The notes under the pieces: model-generated
Databases searched by the model: none
Told to the model about the DNA's origin: nothing
Seen by the model: only the letters and a program-made list of their open reading frames with translations
Position numbers and translations under genes: made by a program
DNA from: Monosporascus cannonballus
Taxonomy: Eukaryota; Ascomycota; Sordariomycetes; Xylariales
Direction: 5' to 3'
DNA length: 64,000 nt
Assembly (NCBI GenBank): GCA_004154925.1
Contig: QJNS01000207.1
Coordinates: 1-64,000, forward strand
In this document: positions 1 through 9,645 of the stretch, in pieces
How positions within the stretch are numbered: the stretch's first letter is position 1
Layout: each line of letters begins with the position of its first letter

Positions 1-217
1 GATCGGTGGAATGATCGCAATTGTGGCAATCATCCTGGTGCTTACAGCTGCATATATACTGGAGCTCTTACGGGTGACCAGGCCGTAACACGCTTGGTCC
101 ACCGTAAAGAGCTCTAGTATATATGCAGCTGTAAGCACCAGGATGATTGCCACAATTGCGATCATTCCACCGATCTTTTGCCCTGGTGGCGTAGCGGTAT
201 AAGGTGCAACCGTAACA
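1..217. repeat. Head-to-head pair of a ~130-bp TIR element (foldback)
   Basis: Bases 1-~72 are repeated almost perfectly as an inverted copy at ~103-174. The second copy continues to its terminus at 217, ending in ACCGTAACA. The same unit occurs as one complete copy at 13312-13441, which defines the element: about 130 bp with imperfect ends TGTTAYGGYT. The left copy enters the window already truncated at an internal base, and its right end (ccgtaaca, 90) is fused to the other copy with a few terminal bases missing. It has no coding capacity. It is a MITE-like non-autonomous element, or possibly an inverted duplication at a contig end. Confidence 0.7.
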
Positions 218-368
218 TAAACTATATGGTTTATTATAATTTATAGATATTTTTAGTCGCCTGGGTCTCTGATCGACAATGTGCGGTAGTCCAATGGCGA
301 CTTAAAACCTAGGCGGGATGCATGTGCTTTGTAAAATAGGGGCATTGAATTTTCCCTCTAAAACAATT
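218..368. other. Short 3' intergenic gap
   Basis: This is about 150 bp between the foldback repeat and the stop codon of the minus-strand gene. I see no ORF or repeat; it presumably holds the 3' UTR and polyadenylation region of that gene. Confidence 0.4.
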
Positions 369-3214
369 CTACCCGCTTAAACTGTTCCTCAGCTTCAACT
401 TTGAGAGCTTCAGGAACTTGTTGGGTGAGCCGCCGAATATAACCGCGCCATGGTTTTCCAGTTGAACTTCGTCTGGTGAAGCTTGAGTCCTTGTCTGACC
501 CTTGCTCCCAACGGATTGCACGATGTCGGAATGAAGACTGCTCTTGAAATCGCTTAGGTTTCCACCGCATTTGCATGGTTGAAATATGTCGTTTGAAACG
601 GACCAATATGTGCTCTCAGTCAACCGCACTGGGTCTGATTTTCGGTCGCCAAACTGGTCGATGATTTTTTCGAGGTCAGGAACGCCGATTGCGAGATAAT
701 GTTTCCCTTTCGGCAATGTAGCCCAGTAGGGACACGAGCTCGTAGCAGTAGGTTGCATGATTTCTCCGAATCCGCTTCCAAACAAGGTAACGGCGCCAAT
801 ATCTCTGATGAGCTCAAGCCAGGAAGCCTGAGCCGAGGGGATTTTGCAGGAGCGCGCAATTAATTCTGGGGTTCCTGTGACCAGGTCCATGAACTCCCAG
901 CCTTGAAGGTTTGTTGAACTGGTTAATATGACACGCCTGGTCATTATCTCGACTTGCGAGTAAATTATCCTTTCTAAGCCATCGGAGAGAACTTTGAGCT
1001 GGTCCTGGACGGTATAATATTCCCCGTGGGACTCAGTTAACCCCTCTGATGAAGGCTCGTGATTGCTTCCACGCTCCGAGTTTTTGATGGTTGTCCCTTC
1101 TACTCTCTGTTGTCTTGACTCGTAGATTGGCAGCTCCAAAATCCTCGGATCCAGTAGGACCTTCAAAGCGGAGTCGGGTTCGGGGCCTTCAACAAGACTC
1201 TCGGTAGCAAGTTTGTGGGACTTGCGATGGAGTGAGGCCCGCAGTAGGTGCAACAAGACACTGCTGCCGTTCAGCAACCATCCTCGCACGTCTTGTGCGT
1301 CCCAAAGGACAACGAATTTTCTGGAGATCCATTTCAATTTTTGAACGAAGGAATCATGTTGAATTCGGATCGGTGCATCTCTGATGCCAAGAGAGAAACT
1401 AGCACCGACTGTGAAATACTTTCCACCAGAAATCTGCACCTTTTCAAGCTGTACGGCTGATTGTTGGAGTCGGAGAGCGGACCATCCTATATCGTAAGTG
1501 GCATCGGCAGCGCCTGTGGAGCCGCAGTGTCAGCGAGAACGACCTCTTCTTGACTCTCTAGTGATCTGGCTTACCAGCGTAATATTTCACTTCTGACCAC
1601 AAACGCGGTCCCCACTGGGATTCCAACCATTTCTGGATGTTTTTGCTCGCCTCAATACTAACATACTGCTCGAGTTTCTTCTGCCACTCACTCTTTTCAT
1701 CATCGTCTTGATCAGACAAATTTGCTCGCGGGGGTAATGATAGAAGAGCTATGGCTAACAGATGTTCTCCAATGTGCTGATATATATCCCCTGTGGCGGT
1801 GAGATTTCCCAATGCGGTATTGCGAGACTCGTCAGGTTCACAGAAGGGACACGTGACCACGGCCCGCACTGCACGAAGGCTTCTCCGTTTCAGGACGTCA
1901 ATTTGCGTTGAGGAAAATGAGCCGGAGTGTCTTATCTCCAGGTGCCTCTGAAAGTCCAATTCATTGTTGAAAATCGAAGAATTCTCGCTTTCAACGACGA
2001 GATTCGACCCGCCGTCTGTGTTCCTGGTGTGAAGCGGGCAGACCCACTCAGAATAGTGAGGTTTCCGTAGATGTTGCCGCCAAGCCCTCGTCGAGTTGAA
2101 GAGCTCCTCTGGAAATGGGCACTCTTCATGAATGCAGACATATGGCCTCAAATCTTTCACAATGTGTCGCCGCCAAGCCTCGTCATCTGTAAAGGTCACT
2201 GCCTGCAAAGTCAAGCAACAATACGGACATCGATGTTCCTTGTCGTCGCCGATGTTTGGGGCAGGGGGGATTTCAAGCTCGCCAACATAGTTGAACCAGG
2301 TAGAAGTTGAAGCATTTGAGGGAGGCGGTGGAGATTTTGGTCGATAGAGAGCAGGGTTATCGCAGTCCACAGCCTCAGTAACAACTGTCGCTGAGTCCGG
2401 CTCGACAGTGGGCCCCTCTGTTACCGTAGTGGCAGAGATCGCGAAAGAATTGGCAGTGCCCACGGGCTGTGGATCAACCTCTTTGTCATCCTGTCGAGGG
2501 AGGTACGGCTCTGGCTTTTTTGGGGGGTTTTCAACCCGAGTTGCAAGCTTCTCCTGATGCGACCGACAGTATATGAAGTATCTCCGACGGAGACAAACGG
2601 CATCGACCAGTCGATCGGTAAGCTTGTTGCCAGCAGAGATCATCTTCATGTCAAGAATTTCTCGCACGGCATCAGCAAAAGAAGCAATTGCTCTCGATCC
2701 CGTTTCGTCACTCATGAACCTGGCGGCCCAGGATAAAGGGTCCCTTGGAACTGAGTTCCGAACAATCAAAGAGAACCTGTGGAGCCAACTGATAGTACCG
2801 TCAACAGCACGTAGCTCTTGTTTCAGGATCTCGTCTGGCGAGTGTTCGACATTTGCATTTTCAGTGTTCATTGCTGGATGGCTACATAGTTAGCGCAGAG
2901 ACGAGTCAAGGATAGCTGGAAGTAGGATAGACAGACGTAGGACAGCTGGACATACCACGACGTATCTGGAATTCCAAAAGTTCAAGCATATCCAGTAAGG
3001 CTTCCGCAAGTCTTGGCGCCTTCCGTAGGCGATAGTCTAGGGAAAGGCGATACTCAGCAAGCACGCCGATTCCGTCCACCCAATCGTTCAATCGTTTCAG
3101 CAACCTTTCGGCGGCATCGCGGCTCCATCCAGAAAATTGCCTACAGCAATCCTCGAGGTCCCCAAGGCATCTCCTCGAGTGATCTCTCACGCTTAGCCCC
3201 CGATCTGAAGACAT
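369..3214 (-). CDS. AcuF-type C2H2 zinc-finger protein with conserved C-terminal domain
   Basis: Three exons on the minus strand are proposed: 3214-2956, 2873-1575 and 1513-369, giving 900 codons. Intron 1 (2874-2955) has donor GTATGT, branch CTAAC and acceptor CAG. Intron 2 (1514-1574) has donor GTAAGC, branch CTGAC and acceptor CACAG. Both joins keep frame, and without intron 2 the gene would split into two ORFs. The start is the first in-frame Met (3214) after a stop. Residues 1-~130 are helical. Residues ~300-455 hold C2H2-like pairs (CPYCC, YVCIHEEC, WVCPLH, CPFC with later HxxEH) as in the fungal AcuF-like zinc-finger family. Residues ~530-620 resemble a recurrent fungal domain (KFVVLWD, RGWLLNG, LLHLLRASL). 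Catalytic function is unknown; a role in nucleic-acid or protein binding is inferred. It is divergent from the protease gene. Confidence 0.7.
2909..2953 (-). repeat. 15-bp minisatellite, site A (in intron 1 of the C2H2 gene)
   Basis: Three tandem 15-bp units start at 2909, 2924 and 2939 (AGGATAGCTGGAAGT, AGGATAGACAGACGT, AGGACAGCTGGACAT). They occupy most of the first intron and run up to its donor. Related units occur at 6350-6409, 7611-7715 and 8592-8651. Confidence 0.75.
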
Positions 3215-3720
3215 CCGGGCTCGCTTTGAATATGGAAGCTCTAGGTTCAGTTCGATTGTGTTCAAGGATAGGCTTTGAAATAGGGTTTGTGGTACTGGGG
3301 TACTGGACTACTCGAGCACCGTACTGTGTTGAGGAGAGAGTCTTGACTATGCAGTGGCCAGTCCACGTTCCAGCCAAACCTCTCGGGAAATAAATGTTGA
3401 TTTTTCAGGAACTAGGGCTGTGGTTAAAGGCGACAAGGAGAAAACTAACAGAAATCTCTGTCAAAATGCTTGAATATTGAAGAAGTAGTCTCCACAAGAC
3501 AGCAGAGTCAATGTAGATACTCGATTGAGTCGTTGACACGGTCGTCAGAACCTCGCGGAGAGCAGTCGAGAGGACTTGGCATGACCCCGCTTTGGTCATG
3601 TGATGAGCTGAGACGAACGTCAAATCAGCACTTCAACCATGGGCGACGGGTTCTTGCTAGTTGCTTCTCTGACTTTATTAACTTCCCAATAATGCGCCTG
3701 GATGTCCCCTTTAATCCAAG
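3215..3720. promoter_or_regulatory. Divergent intergenic region between C2H2 gene and protease gene
   Basis: These ~500 bp separate two divergently transcribed start codons and must hold both 5' UTRs and promoters. I see no convincing TATA box or palindromic operator. The open frames here (e.g. 3013-3393 plus, 3405-3623 minus, 3470-3745 plus) have no recognisable protein and look like chance frames. Confidence 0.45.
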
Positions 3721-6700
3721 ATGGAGTCATCTAAAAGTCTTTTAGAGCGCCTTGACTATGTGATCCCTATTTTCCATGATGCTGCTTCCTTGGCTGGGGT
3801 TGATGAGACGGACTGGGAATTGTGCAGACGCTTGAAAGCGGATTTCACCCTCCTGCTCCATGCTTTGGAGAACCTAAAGCCTCACTTTGGGAAAGGAAAT
3901 TCGCGGTTTGAGAAAGAATGCCCCGACGTCTTGCGAGACATTTTACAGGGGCTCAATAATCTTGTACCCGATGAGGGACAATCCGAGGTGTGCCCCTCAT
4001 CCCGAGAATTGTCTGCCGAAGAATAGAACGCTGAAAGCTTGGTTTTCAGTTTGACAAGTGGGCTTTCCCGGGGCTTGGAGTACTTCAACGGGACCACCGC
4101 CAAATTGATCTATTGCCGCAACTCAAGCGAGAATCACACGGGACATTGAACGAGAAAATAGCCCAATGGATCGAACGATTAGGGCGTGTGGTCCCCAGAT
4201 CTTCAGAAAGAAGACGACCCTCCCATGATATTTATGAATTTGCGGCCTCACTTCACAACACTCTCCAGAACTCTCTGGAGTCATCGACATGTTCTTGTCC
4301 TTCGCCACACGAAGCCCTACTATTCATGGCCAACCACAGAAGTTTCTCGGAGGGAAGAGACGATAGGATCACCTTTGACATGCTGCTCACTGCGCCAGTG
4401 TCCATGAACCGACGGTGGTTCGACACAGAGATTAAAGTCCCCGTTCGTGCCGGTCCCGTTGTCCCATCCACAGAACCCAAAACCCCAGTGCCTCATAGAG
4501 TCAAGCGGGTACAATTGGAGCCAAATTCTGGATATGGGCGTATAAGCATCTGTTCTTATATCGCACGCTTCGAACGTATGCCCACTCTACGAGGAGCTCT
4601 TGTTGCAGAGAATGGCGATTTGCGACAAGATGTACCCAAGAAGAAAGTTCGTTTTGACGCTCAGCTGCTTTCTTCGGCCCAGGTCATCTCATTCCGGGAT
4701 TTCCTGGATGTCTTGCCTAACAGAAGCAACAGCCCGAAGCTGTCACTTGCGGTGCTGACGCAACTTGCTATCCTCGTGGCTACCTCATTCCTTCACTACT
4801 ATGGGGGACCATGGATACCTGAAACATTGGACAGAGATCGAATTCGATTTATCAACACAGGAACCGGGCCACTACTCATCCCTTTTTTGCCCTTTGTGCC
4901 CGCGAAGGTTTCCGAACAACGCGATCATCCTAGAAAAGTCTCCAAGGAGCCTTCACCGCTTGGAAATATCCCTGACGACCGACCACGATCCCGATTAGAC
5001 TATGAATCAAGTTTGGCGGCACGTTTTGAATTAGGCATCCTACTGCTAGAGCTGTTCCTACAAAGGGCTCTAGATATTCGGCCAAAACAGTCTGGCCCTG
5101 GGGTTCCCAGAGAGTCATTGGTGCATGTACTTCTCCAAGTCGGGGACCATCTAGAGCCCTATAACAACGACGAAGAATACCAGTTCATAGTGAATTCTAT
5201 CTACGAGTGCCTGGATCTTACCGGGGACTCGCACGGTGGCAGCTTTGAGGAGTGTGAATCTTTCTATCAGAGAGTCATTAAGCCTTTGGAAGATAAGCTT
5301 CCAGAACTCGGATGCGGTGCTGTTCAGCCCGAGCAACTGGATTCCCTCATTTTTCAAGGACATACGGCCCGACTCAAGACCGTTCAAGTGCCTTTGAACT
5401 CTCCAAGCGCCCCACAACCTGACTCGAAAGCACCACATATAGACATCAGGCAACAAACCCAACCTTCAAGCAATCACACTGCGATAGTACCGGTAGACCA
5501 CAGCAACATGGCGCACGAGAGGCATGAGACATCAGCCACGTTAGTCGAGCTGAAGGTTTCAAGTCTAGATCCATCTATTTCCGAGGAAAGCCAAGGGGAG
5601 AGCCCCTCGCGTTTAAACATGGTTTCCGAGCACCAAGCCAACACGGCAGGGGAACTCCTTGAAGACGGGCCATGGGATCAGAGAAGCATTCGCACTAAGA
5701 GAAAGAAAAAGGACAAGGGTGCAAAAAGGTACATCAAATATTTGGAATTTCTTGATCGGGAAATGGATAGCACGTGGCCTAGGTGAGAACCCAACTTGCA
5801 TGCTCCCGACAAAGCCACGAATGCCTGAGACACTTCCGGATCATGAGCTAACAATTCTCGGAACAGCGATAAGGAAAAGTTAAGCAATGCCAGAAAAGCG
5901 TGTGACTGGTTACAAGAATTCATCGGAATCGACGACAGAGTGTTTGGACCTCTGACGGAGCAAATGGCGCTGCCGAGACCGATAAGAGTTGCCGTACTCG
6001 ACACCGGCTGCAACATGAACACTGGTTTTTTTGATGAAGAGCACAACCAGGGGGACAAGCAGCGTGTCATGAGAGAACACTGGAAAGATTTCCTCGACGA
6101 CAAGAGCCCGGAACCTGTCGACGATGACGGCCATGGGACGAAGATTGCCACTACACTTTTGATGCTACTGCCCCGAGCGGAGCTGTTCATTGGACGCGTT
6201 GCGAAGAACAGGGAACATTTTACCTCGCCTGAGGTCTATGACACAATCTCGGCGGTGAGTCTTATTTAAGGAGCAACACCCGCCACATCTTAGGCTTTCA
6301 CTCGCCGTACCTTAATACCATACGAAGCCCTAACCCCAAAAATGATTGCGGGATAGTTTGGATTGGGAAGGCTGGCTTTGGGATAGCTTATTGGAATATC
6401 GTGGAATAGGGGTTTTCGTAAGACATCAAGGTCCGAGAAGTTAAAGCCTACGGAGTGTGGGGTATTTCGAGTGTTTCTCTCTTTGAAACGTTTTGGCTAT
6501 CAACATTACAGAAAGGATGTTGATCTTGAGCGCAGGCTATTCATCACGCCGCAAACGTAAAGGAATGGAACGCCGATATAATCGCGTTGTCCTTCGGCTT
6601 TTCCAGGAGGCCGACTCTCATCGAGAACACCATTTACGAGGCCCTCGGACCTAATATGCGCAAAAGGTGTCTACTTATATTCGCCGCTGCTAACAACAGG

Positions 6701-7222
6701 GGGGGGAACGAACCAGAACGATTTCCAGCATCCTACCAGCCGTTTGTCATATCCGCTCGTGGAACTCGCCACAACGGCGGATTTGAGGACGACTACAACC
6801 CGGACGGCGACGGCCCTCTGTACGGGACACTCGCAGTCGAAGTGCCTTGCACGCACAAATGGATGAGAGAGGAGAAGCGCAGCGAGGTCCTGACGATATC
6901 GGGGTGTTCCATTGCCGCGCCCATCATGGCAGCGATTGCAGCTACATACCTGCAGTACGCGGTATGGAAGTTGGGTTGCCCGGGCGTCACGGATCCTATT
7001 GTGCGGCAATCACTGAATCGACTGTTCGAGTATGATGGGATGTTAGCTCTCTTTTCCTTCCTGACTCGGAATGGTGGTCATCGTCGATATTTGGTTCCCT
7101 CGCAGCTCTTCGATGGAGAGGGCATAGAAAAGGAGAAGGTGTGGGAATCAACACTGTTGGCTGCGGTGAAGAAACTGCAGCAGCGAGTTACGGTACCATC
7201 TGTGAACATCATACCCGAATAA
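3721..7222 (+). CDS. DUF7580-type helical domain fused to subtilisin-like (S8) protease
   Basis: Four exons are proposed: 3721-3987, 4050-5782, 5867-6254 and 6536-7222, giving 1024 codons. Introns 2 (GTGAGA, GCTAAC, AACAG) and 3 (GTGAGT to GCGCAG) are clear. Intron 1 (GTGTGC to TTTTCAG) is the weakest. Residues ~150-520 resemble the fungal DUF7580 helical domain (SFRDFLDVL, FELGILLLEL). Residues ~520-665 form a charged linker. Residues ~700-960 are a peptidase S8 domain with Asp712 (VAVLDTG), His756 (DDDGHGT), the oxyanion-hole Asn in AAANN (~849) and Ser921 (ISGCSIAAP). All catalytic residues are present. The usual GTS before the serine is GCS. There is no signal peptide, so the enzyme is probably cytosolic. 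Fungal S8 proteases with such N-termini act in incompatibility or innate-immunity-like systems. The gasdermin-like gene directly downstream suggests that product as substrate (inference). Confidence 0.8.
6255..6535 (+). other. Unusually long intron of the protease gene
   Basis: Exon 3 ends at a GTGAGT donor in phase 0 and exon 4 begins after GCGCAG. The join restores the S8 core from DTISA to AIHHAAN. The 281-bp length compares with 61-84 bp for the other introns in this window. The excess is partly explained by four 15-bp minisatellite units in the middle (6350-6409). Confidence 0.75.
6350..6409 (+). repeat. 15-bp minisatellite, site B (in the protease gene intron)
   Basis: Four tandem units start at 6350, 6365, 6380 and 6395 (GGGATAGTTTGGATT, GGGAAGGCTGGCTTT, GGGATAGCTTATTGG, AATATCGTGGAATAG). 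They are degenerate but keep the 15-bp register and the GGGATAGCT core. Confidence 0.65.
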
Positions 7223-7610
7223 ATCATCAATCATCACTTAGCCCAGTATCATCCCGAGAGTCGGAATTGTCAATGAGATTGCTATGAGTGGGTGGGTTAA
7301 CCGGTTCGGTCCACATACAAGCCTGCAGTGCGTTGCAAACCCTCCATGTCTGGAGAACTATGGACAAAGCTCTCAGCCGATAGCTCCCCTGATTAGCTTT
7401 CGCGGCAATGACTTTTAATGGTTCATGAGTCTCTCGGATTCGCCGCTGGTAAAGCATGCATTGATGCCCAAAAATGCACGTAATCTAGTTCTCTTTGATA
7501 AGTCTGATTGGTTTAATGATTTGGAGCACGAGGGGCAGTGCATGCGATATTCTGCAAGCTACCCGGAGAGCCTAAGACCCCGACAATCTTGCCGCGATAT
7601 AAGCTCCATT
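7223..7610. other. Intergenic region upstream of the gasdermin-like gene
   Basis: About 390 bp follow the protease stop codon. A frame is open from 7425, but its translation is featureless until it becomes Pro/Lys-rich where it reads through the 15-bp repeat, and it overlaps the better-supported frame starting at 7711. I take this region as 3' UTR and promoter. Confidence 0.4.
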
Positions 7611-7715
7611 ATTCCCGCGACCGTCATCCCACCATCACCTCTCCCATCATCAACTATCCCACCAAAAGCTACCCCACCAAAAGCTATTCCACCGAAAGCT
7701 ATCCCACAACATGCC
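7611..7715 (-). repeat. 15-bp minisatellite, site C (abutting the start codon of the gasdermin-like gene)
   Basis: Seven units of 15 bp run from 7611. The best are ATCCCACCAAAAGCT (7656), ACCCCACCAAAAGCT (7671) and ATTCCACCGAAAGCT (7686). Read on the minus strand they give the GGGATAGCT core seen at the other sites. The last unit covers the ATG at 7711, so the repeat forms the immediate 5' leader. Confidence 0.75.
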
Positions 7716-8574
7716 TCAGGCGTTGAAGTCTTACATAATCGCCCCGGGCTCAGGGTTCTCCTTTCGCCGGGGAAACTCGATAGCCCTCGGGAACATCTTC
7801 GAGAACGCACTCGAGGTAGACGAGATTCCGATATCGTTCAGAGATCCCAAAACACTCCCGCCCAAAGTCCACCCTCCTGCCATGGAAAGTAACCGGGAGA
7901 TCATCGAAGACCAGGGGACCAAAAAGGGCATCGAGGCTTGGGCGGAGTATTTGAGGACTTTCGGAGGGAATATCGGCGTAGAACAGGCCAAGAGTGCGCA
8001 TGTGGTCTACAACATCAAGAATCTCGAGACTGATACATTCACGGGGAAGGGTTTGCACGAATACTTCGAGAAAAGAGTGGACGAGGAAGAGAAGCTGCAG
8101 AAATATCTGCGGAAGGGGCCCATCTATGTAGTTACGGGCATCAAATACTCGACGGGCATCACGTGGGAGATCAGGGTGGGTATGACGAGCGATGCCCACG
8201 GCAAACTCTCCGGTCAGATGAAGGAGGATGCCCAGTCTGGTGGGCGGGCCTGGAAAGAGAGCAACTGGACTAGTTTAAACAAGGCTGAAGTGGATGAGGA
8301 GGCGATCTTTGCTTACCAGGTTCACCGAATCGCATATAAGGGGTGGCGCATGTCCAAGAAGAGATGGAAGTCTAAGTTGAACCGTCAGGGAGTAGCTCTC
8401 GGTGATGATTCGAGTGAAGAAGAAGACGATGCGAAAATTGAAGAAGAGATGGACGTCACGGTCGGAAGCACGCTTGAATCAGGGCTCATAAACAGCTTCG
8501 ATATCGAAGATCTGGCTGAAGAAAGTGAGATAGATGTCTGGAAAACAGACGGGGAGTTTTTTCATACTTCGTAA
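7711..8574 (+). CDS. Gasdermin-like protein (putative pore-forming cell-death effector)
   Basis: Single-exon gene of 287 residues. The start at 7711 begins MPQALKSYIIAPGSGFSF. The size (RCD-1 and HET-Q1 are roughly 250-280 residues), the N-terminal PGxGFSxxxGN..LGNI block and the central PIYVVTGIK block match my recollection of fungal gasdermin-like proteins; I could not align them. Residues ~1-225 would form the pore-forming domain. The last ~60 are very acidic (DDSSEEEDD near 230, then EEE), suggesting an inhibitory tail that proteolysis would remove. It lies ~490 bp downstream of the S8 gene on the same strand. In Podospora the subtilisin HET-Q2 activates the gasdermin HET-Q1 by C-terminal cleavage; the same relation is inferred here. 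Alternative: an unrelated fungal hypothetical family. Confidence 0.55.
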   Translation: MPQALKSYIIAPGSGFSFRRGNSIALGNIFENALEVDEIPISFRDPKTLPPKVHPPAMESNREIIEDQGTKKGIEAWAEYLRTFGGNIGVEQAKSAHVVYNIKNLETDTFTGKGLHEYFEKRVDEEEKLQKYLRKGPIYVVTGIKYSTGITWEIRVGMTSDAHGKLSGQMKEDAQSGGRAWKESNWTSLNKAEVDEEAIFAYQVHRIAYKGWRMSKKRWKSKLNRQGVALGDDSSEEEDDAKIEEEMDVTVGSTLESGLINSFDIEDLAEESEIDVWKTDGEFFHTS

Positions 8575-8591
8575 ATAGTTGTTAGAGGAGT

Positions 8592-8651
8592 AAGATGGCC
8601 GGAAGAAGGATAGCTAGGAGTAGGACAGCTGGGAGTGGGATAGCCAGTCGA
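8592..8651 (+). repeat. 15-bp minisatellite, site D (3' of the gasdermin-like gene)
   Basis: Units start at 8592, 8607, 8622 and 8637. The clear ones are AGGATAGCTAGGAGT, AGGACAGCTGGGAGT and GGGATAGCCAGTCGA. The array begins 17 bp after the stop codon, so it lies in the probable 3' UTR. Confidence 0.7.
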
Positions 8652-9399
8652 CTGCCTTGGGGAAGAGGGGGGTGCCGGAGACGGGCGTCTTTGACGTGTG
8701 TGAGATCGGGGAAAGCGCGAAGTTCTGAGGCCATTGGTCTGAGCGGAAGTCTATAATATCCGTACCTGCCTTTATTTTTCTTTAGGCTGAATGTACCTTT
8801 GGAAGATTTGCACGGATCGGCTTAGACGAGACGCTTGGATGGTGGTCAAGTTGCCCAGCAAGGTAACTCTGTGTACTGCGATCCCAACACGGCCTGCCGG
8901 CCTGCCTCCCTGCCTCACTATCCCCCTCATATATTATGGCAATGTATATCAGATCCTCTTTTTGCACACTACTGACATCGCGAATCCTCTTAGCAAGGCT
9001 CGTCTCGACTGTGAGGGATCTATCCGAGAAGTCAGGCAAATTACTGTAGCATTCACGGCGAGACCAATATGAATTGATGCTAGCCTTCCAACTCCACCAT
9101 CCCGGACTGCCCGGCATCGTAATCCTCCCCTCTCAGCTGTATCAAGTAGGTGCGTTTTTTACGGAAGAAGCATCAACACGCTTTAAGGGGTATCCTACAA
9201 TCATCTGCAACAAGTATGATAATTTAGTGGCTTTCATCTCTGCTCGCCCTTGTCGCATGCTCGGCAGCGACTGTGGTTTGCCATGAAGCAGGAAAACTTA
9301 GCCTGGTGGTCCTGTTTTGATATTGATGATTCCAGTACATAATCTATGGTGGAACTGGGAGGCTCTCGCAGTCGCAAGGCAGACTGGGTCAAGAAAGAT
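8652..9399. other. Gene-poor stretch of normal composition
   Basis: About 750 bp of ordinary composition. Short open frames exist on both strands (8782-9117 minus, 8791-9072 plus, 9074-9286 plus) but none gives a recognisable motif, and they overlap each other. I see no RNA gene or repeat. It may hold the 3' flank of the gasdermin-like gene. Confidence 0.4.
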
Positions 9400-9645
9400 T
9401 CAAGGGGCAATAAGCCTCGCGAGGGACGTAGGAGTGTAGCAGGCTCTGGGCAGCTGACAGCGTGCGATTCCGACTACCAAATCGACCTGAACCGTCTTGG
9501 CCTCAGTCGGCTTTAAGCTGCCGTCCAGAGCTGATAGGGCCTTCTTGACAAAATCGTCCTTGGCTGACTGGTAGATGAACTGTACAGCCCATGCGTTAGA
9601 TGAAGGCAGGGACTTGGCAAGACTGCGGATGAACGTTTTGACTCT
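9400..9645 (-). pseudogene. Possible gene fragment, unidentified
   Basis: A minus-strand frame stays open for about 82 codons between a TAG (9646-9648) and its stop (9400-9402). It has no Met and reads like a real globular segment (AWAVQFIYQSAKDDF, KALSALDGSLKPTEAKTV). This suggests one exon or a truncated relic whose remainder is missing. I do not recognise the family. Confidence 0.3.

Noticed and set aside
1558..2871. Separate 437-residue C2H2 gene ending at 1558
   Set aside because: A strong donor (GTAAGC) 14 bases before its stop, a CTGAC branch site and a CACAG acceptor join it in frame to the next ORF, so a single gene is preferred.
7425..7892. 155-codon plus-strand ORF overlapping the gasdermin-like start
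   Set aside because: Its Pro/Lys-rich part is simply the translation of the 15-bp minisatellite, and it overlaps the far better protein starting at 7711 in another frame.
8782..9286. Three short ORFs on both strands downstream of the gasdermin-like gene
   Set aside because: They overlap one another, have no recognisable motif and no convincing splice structure.
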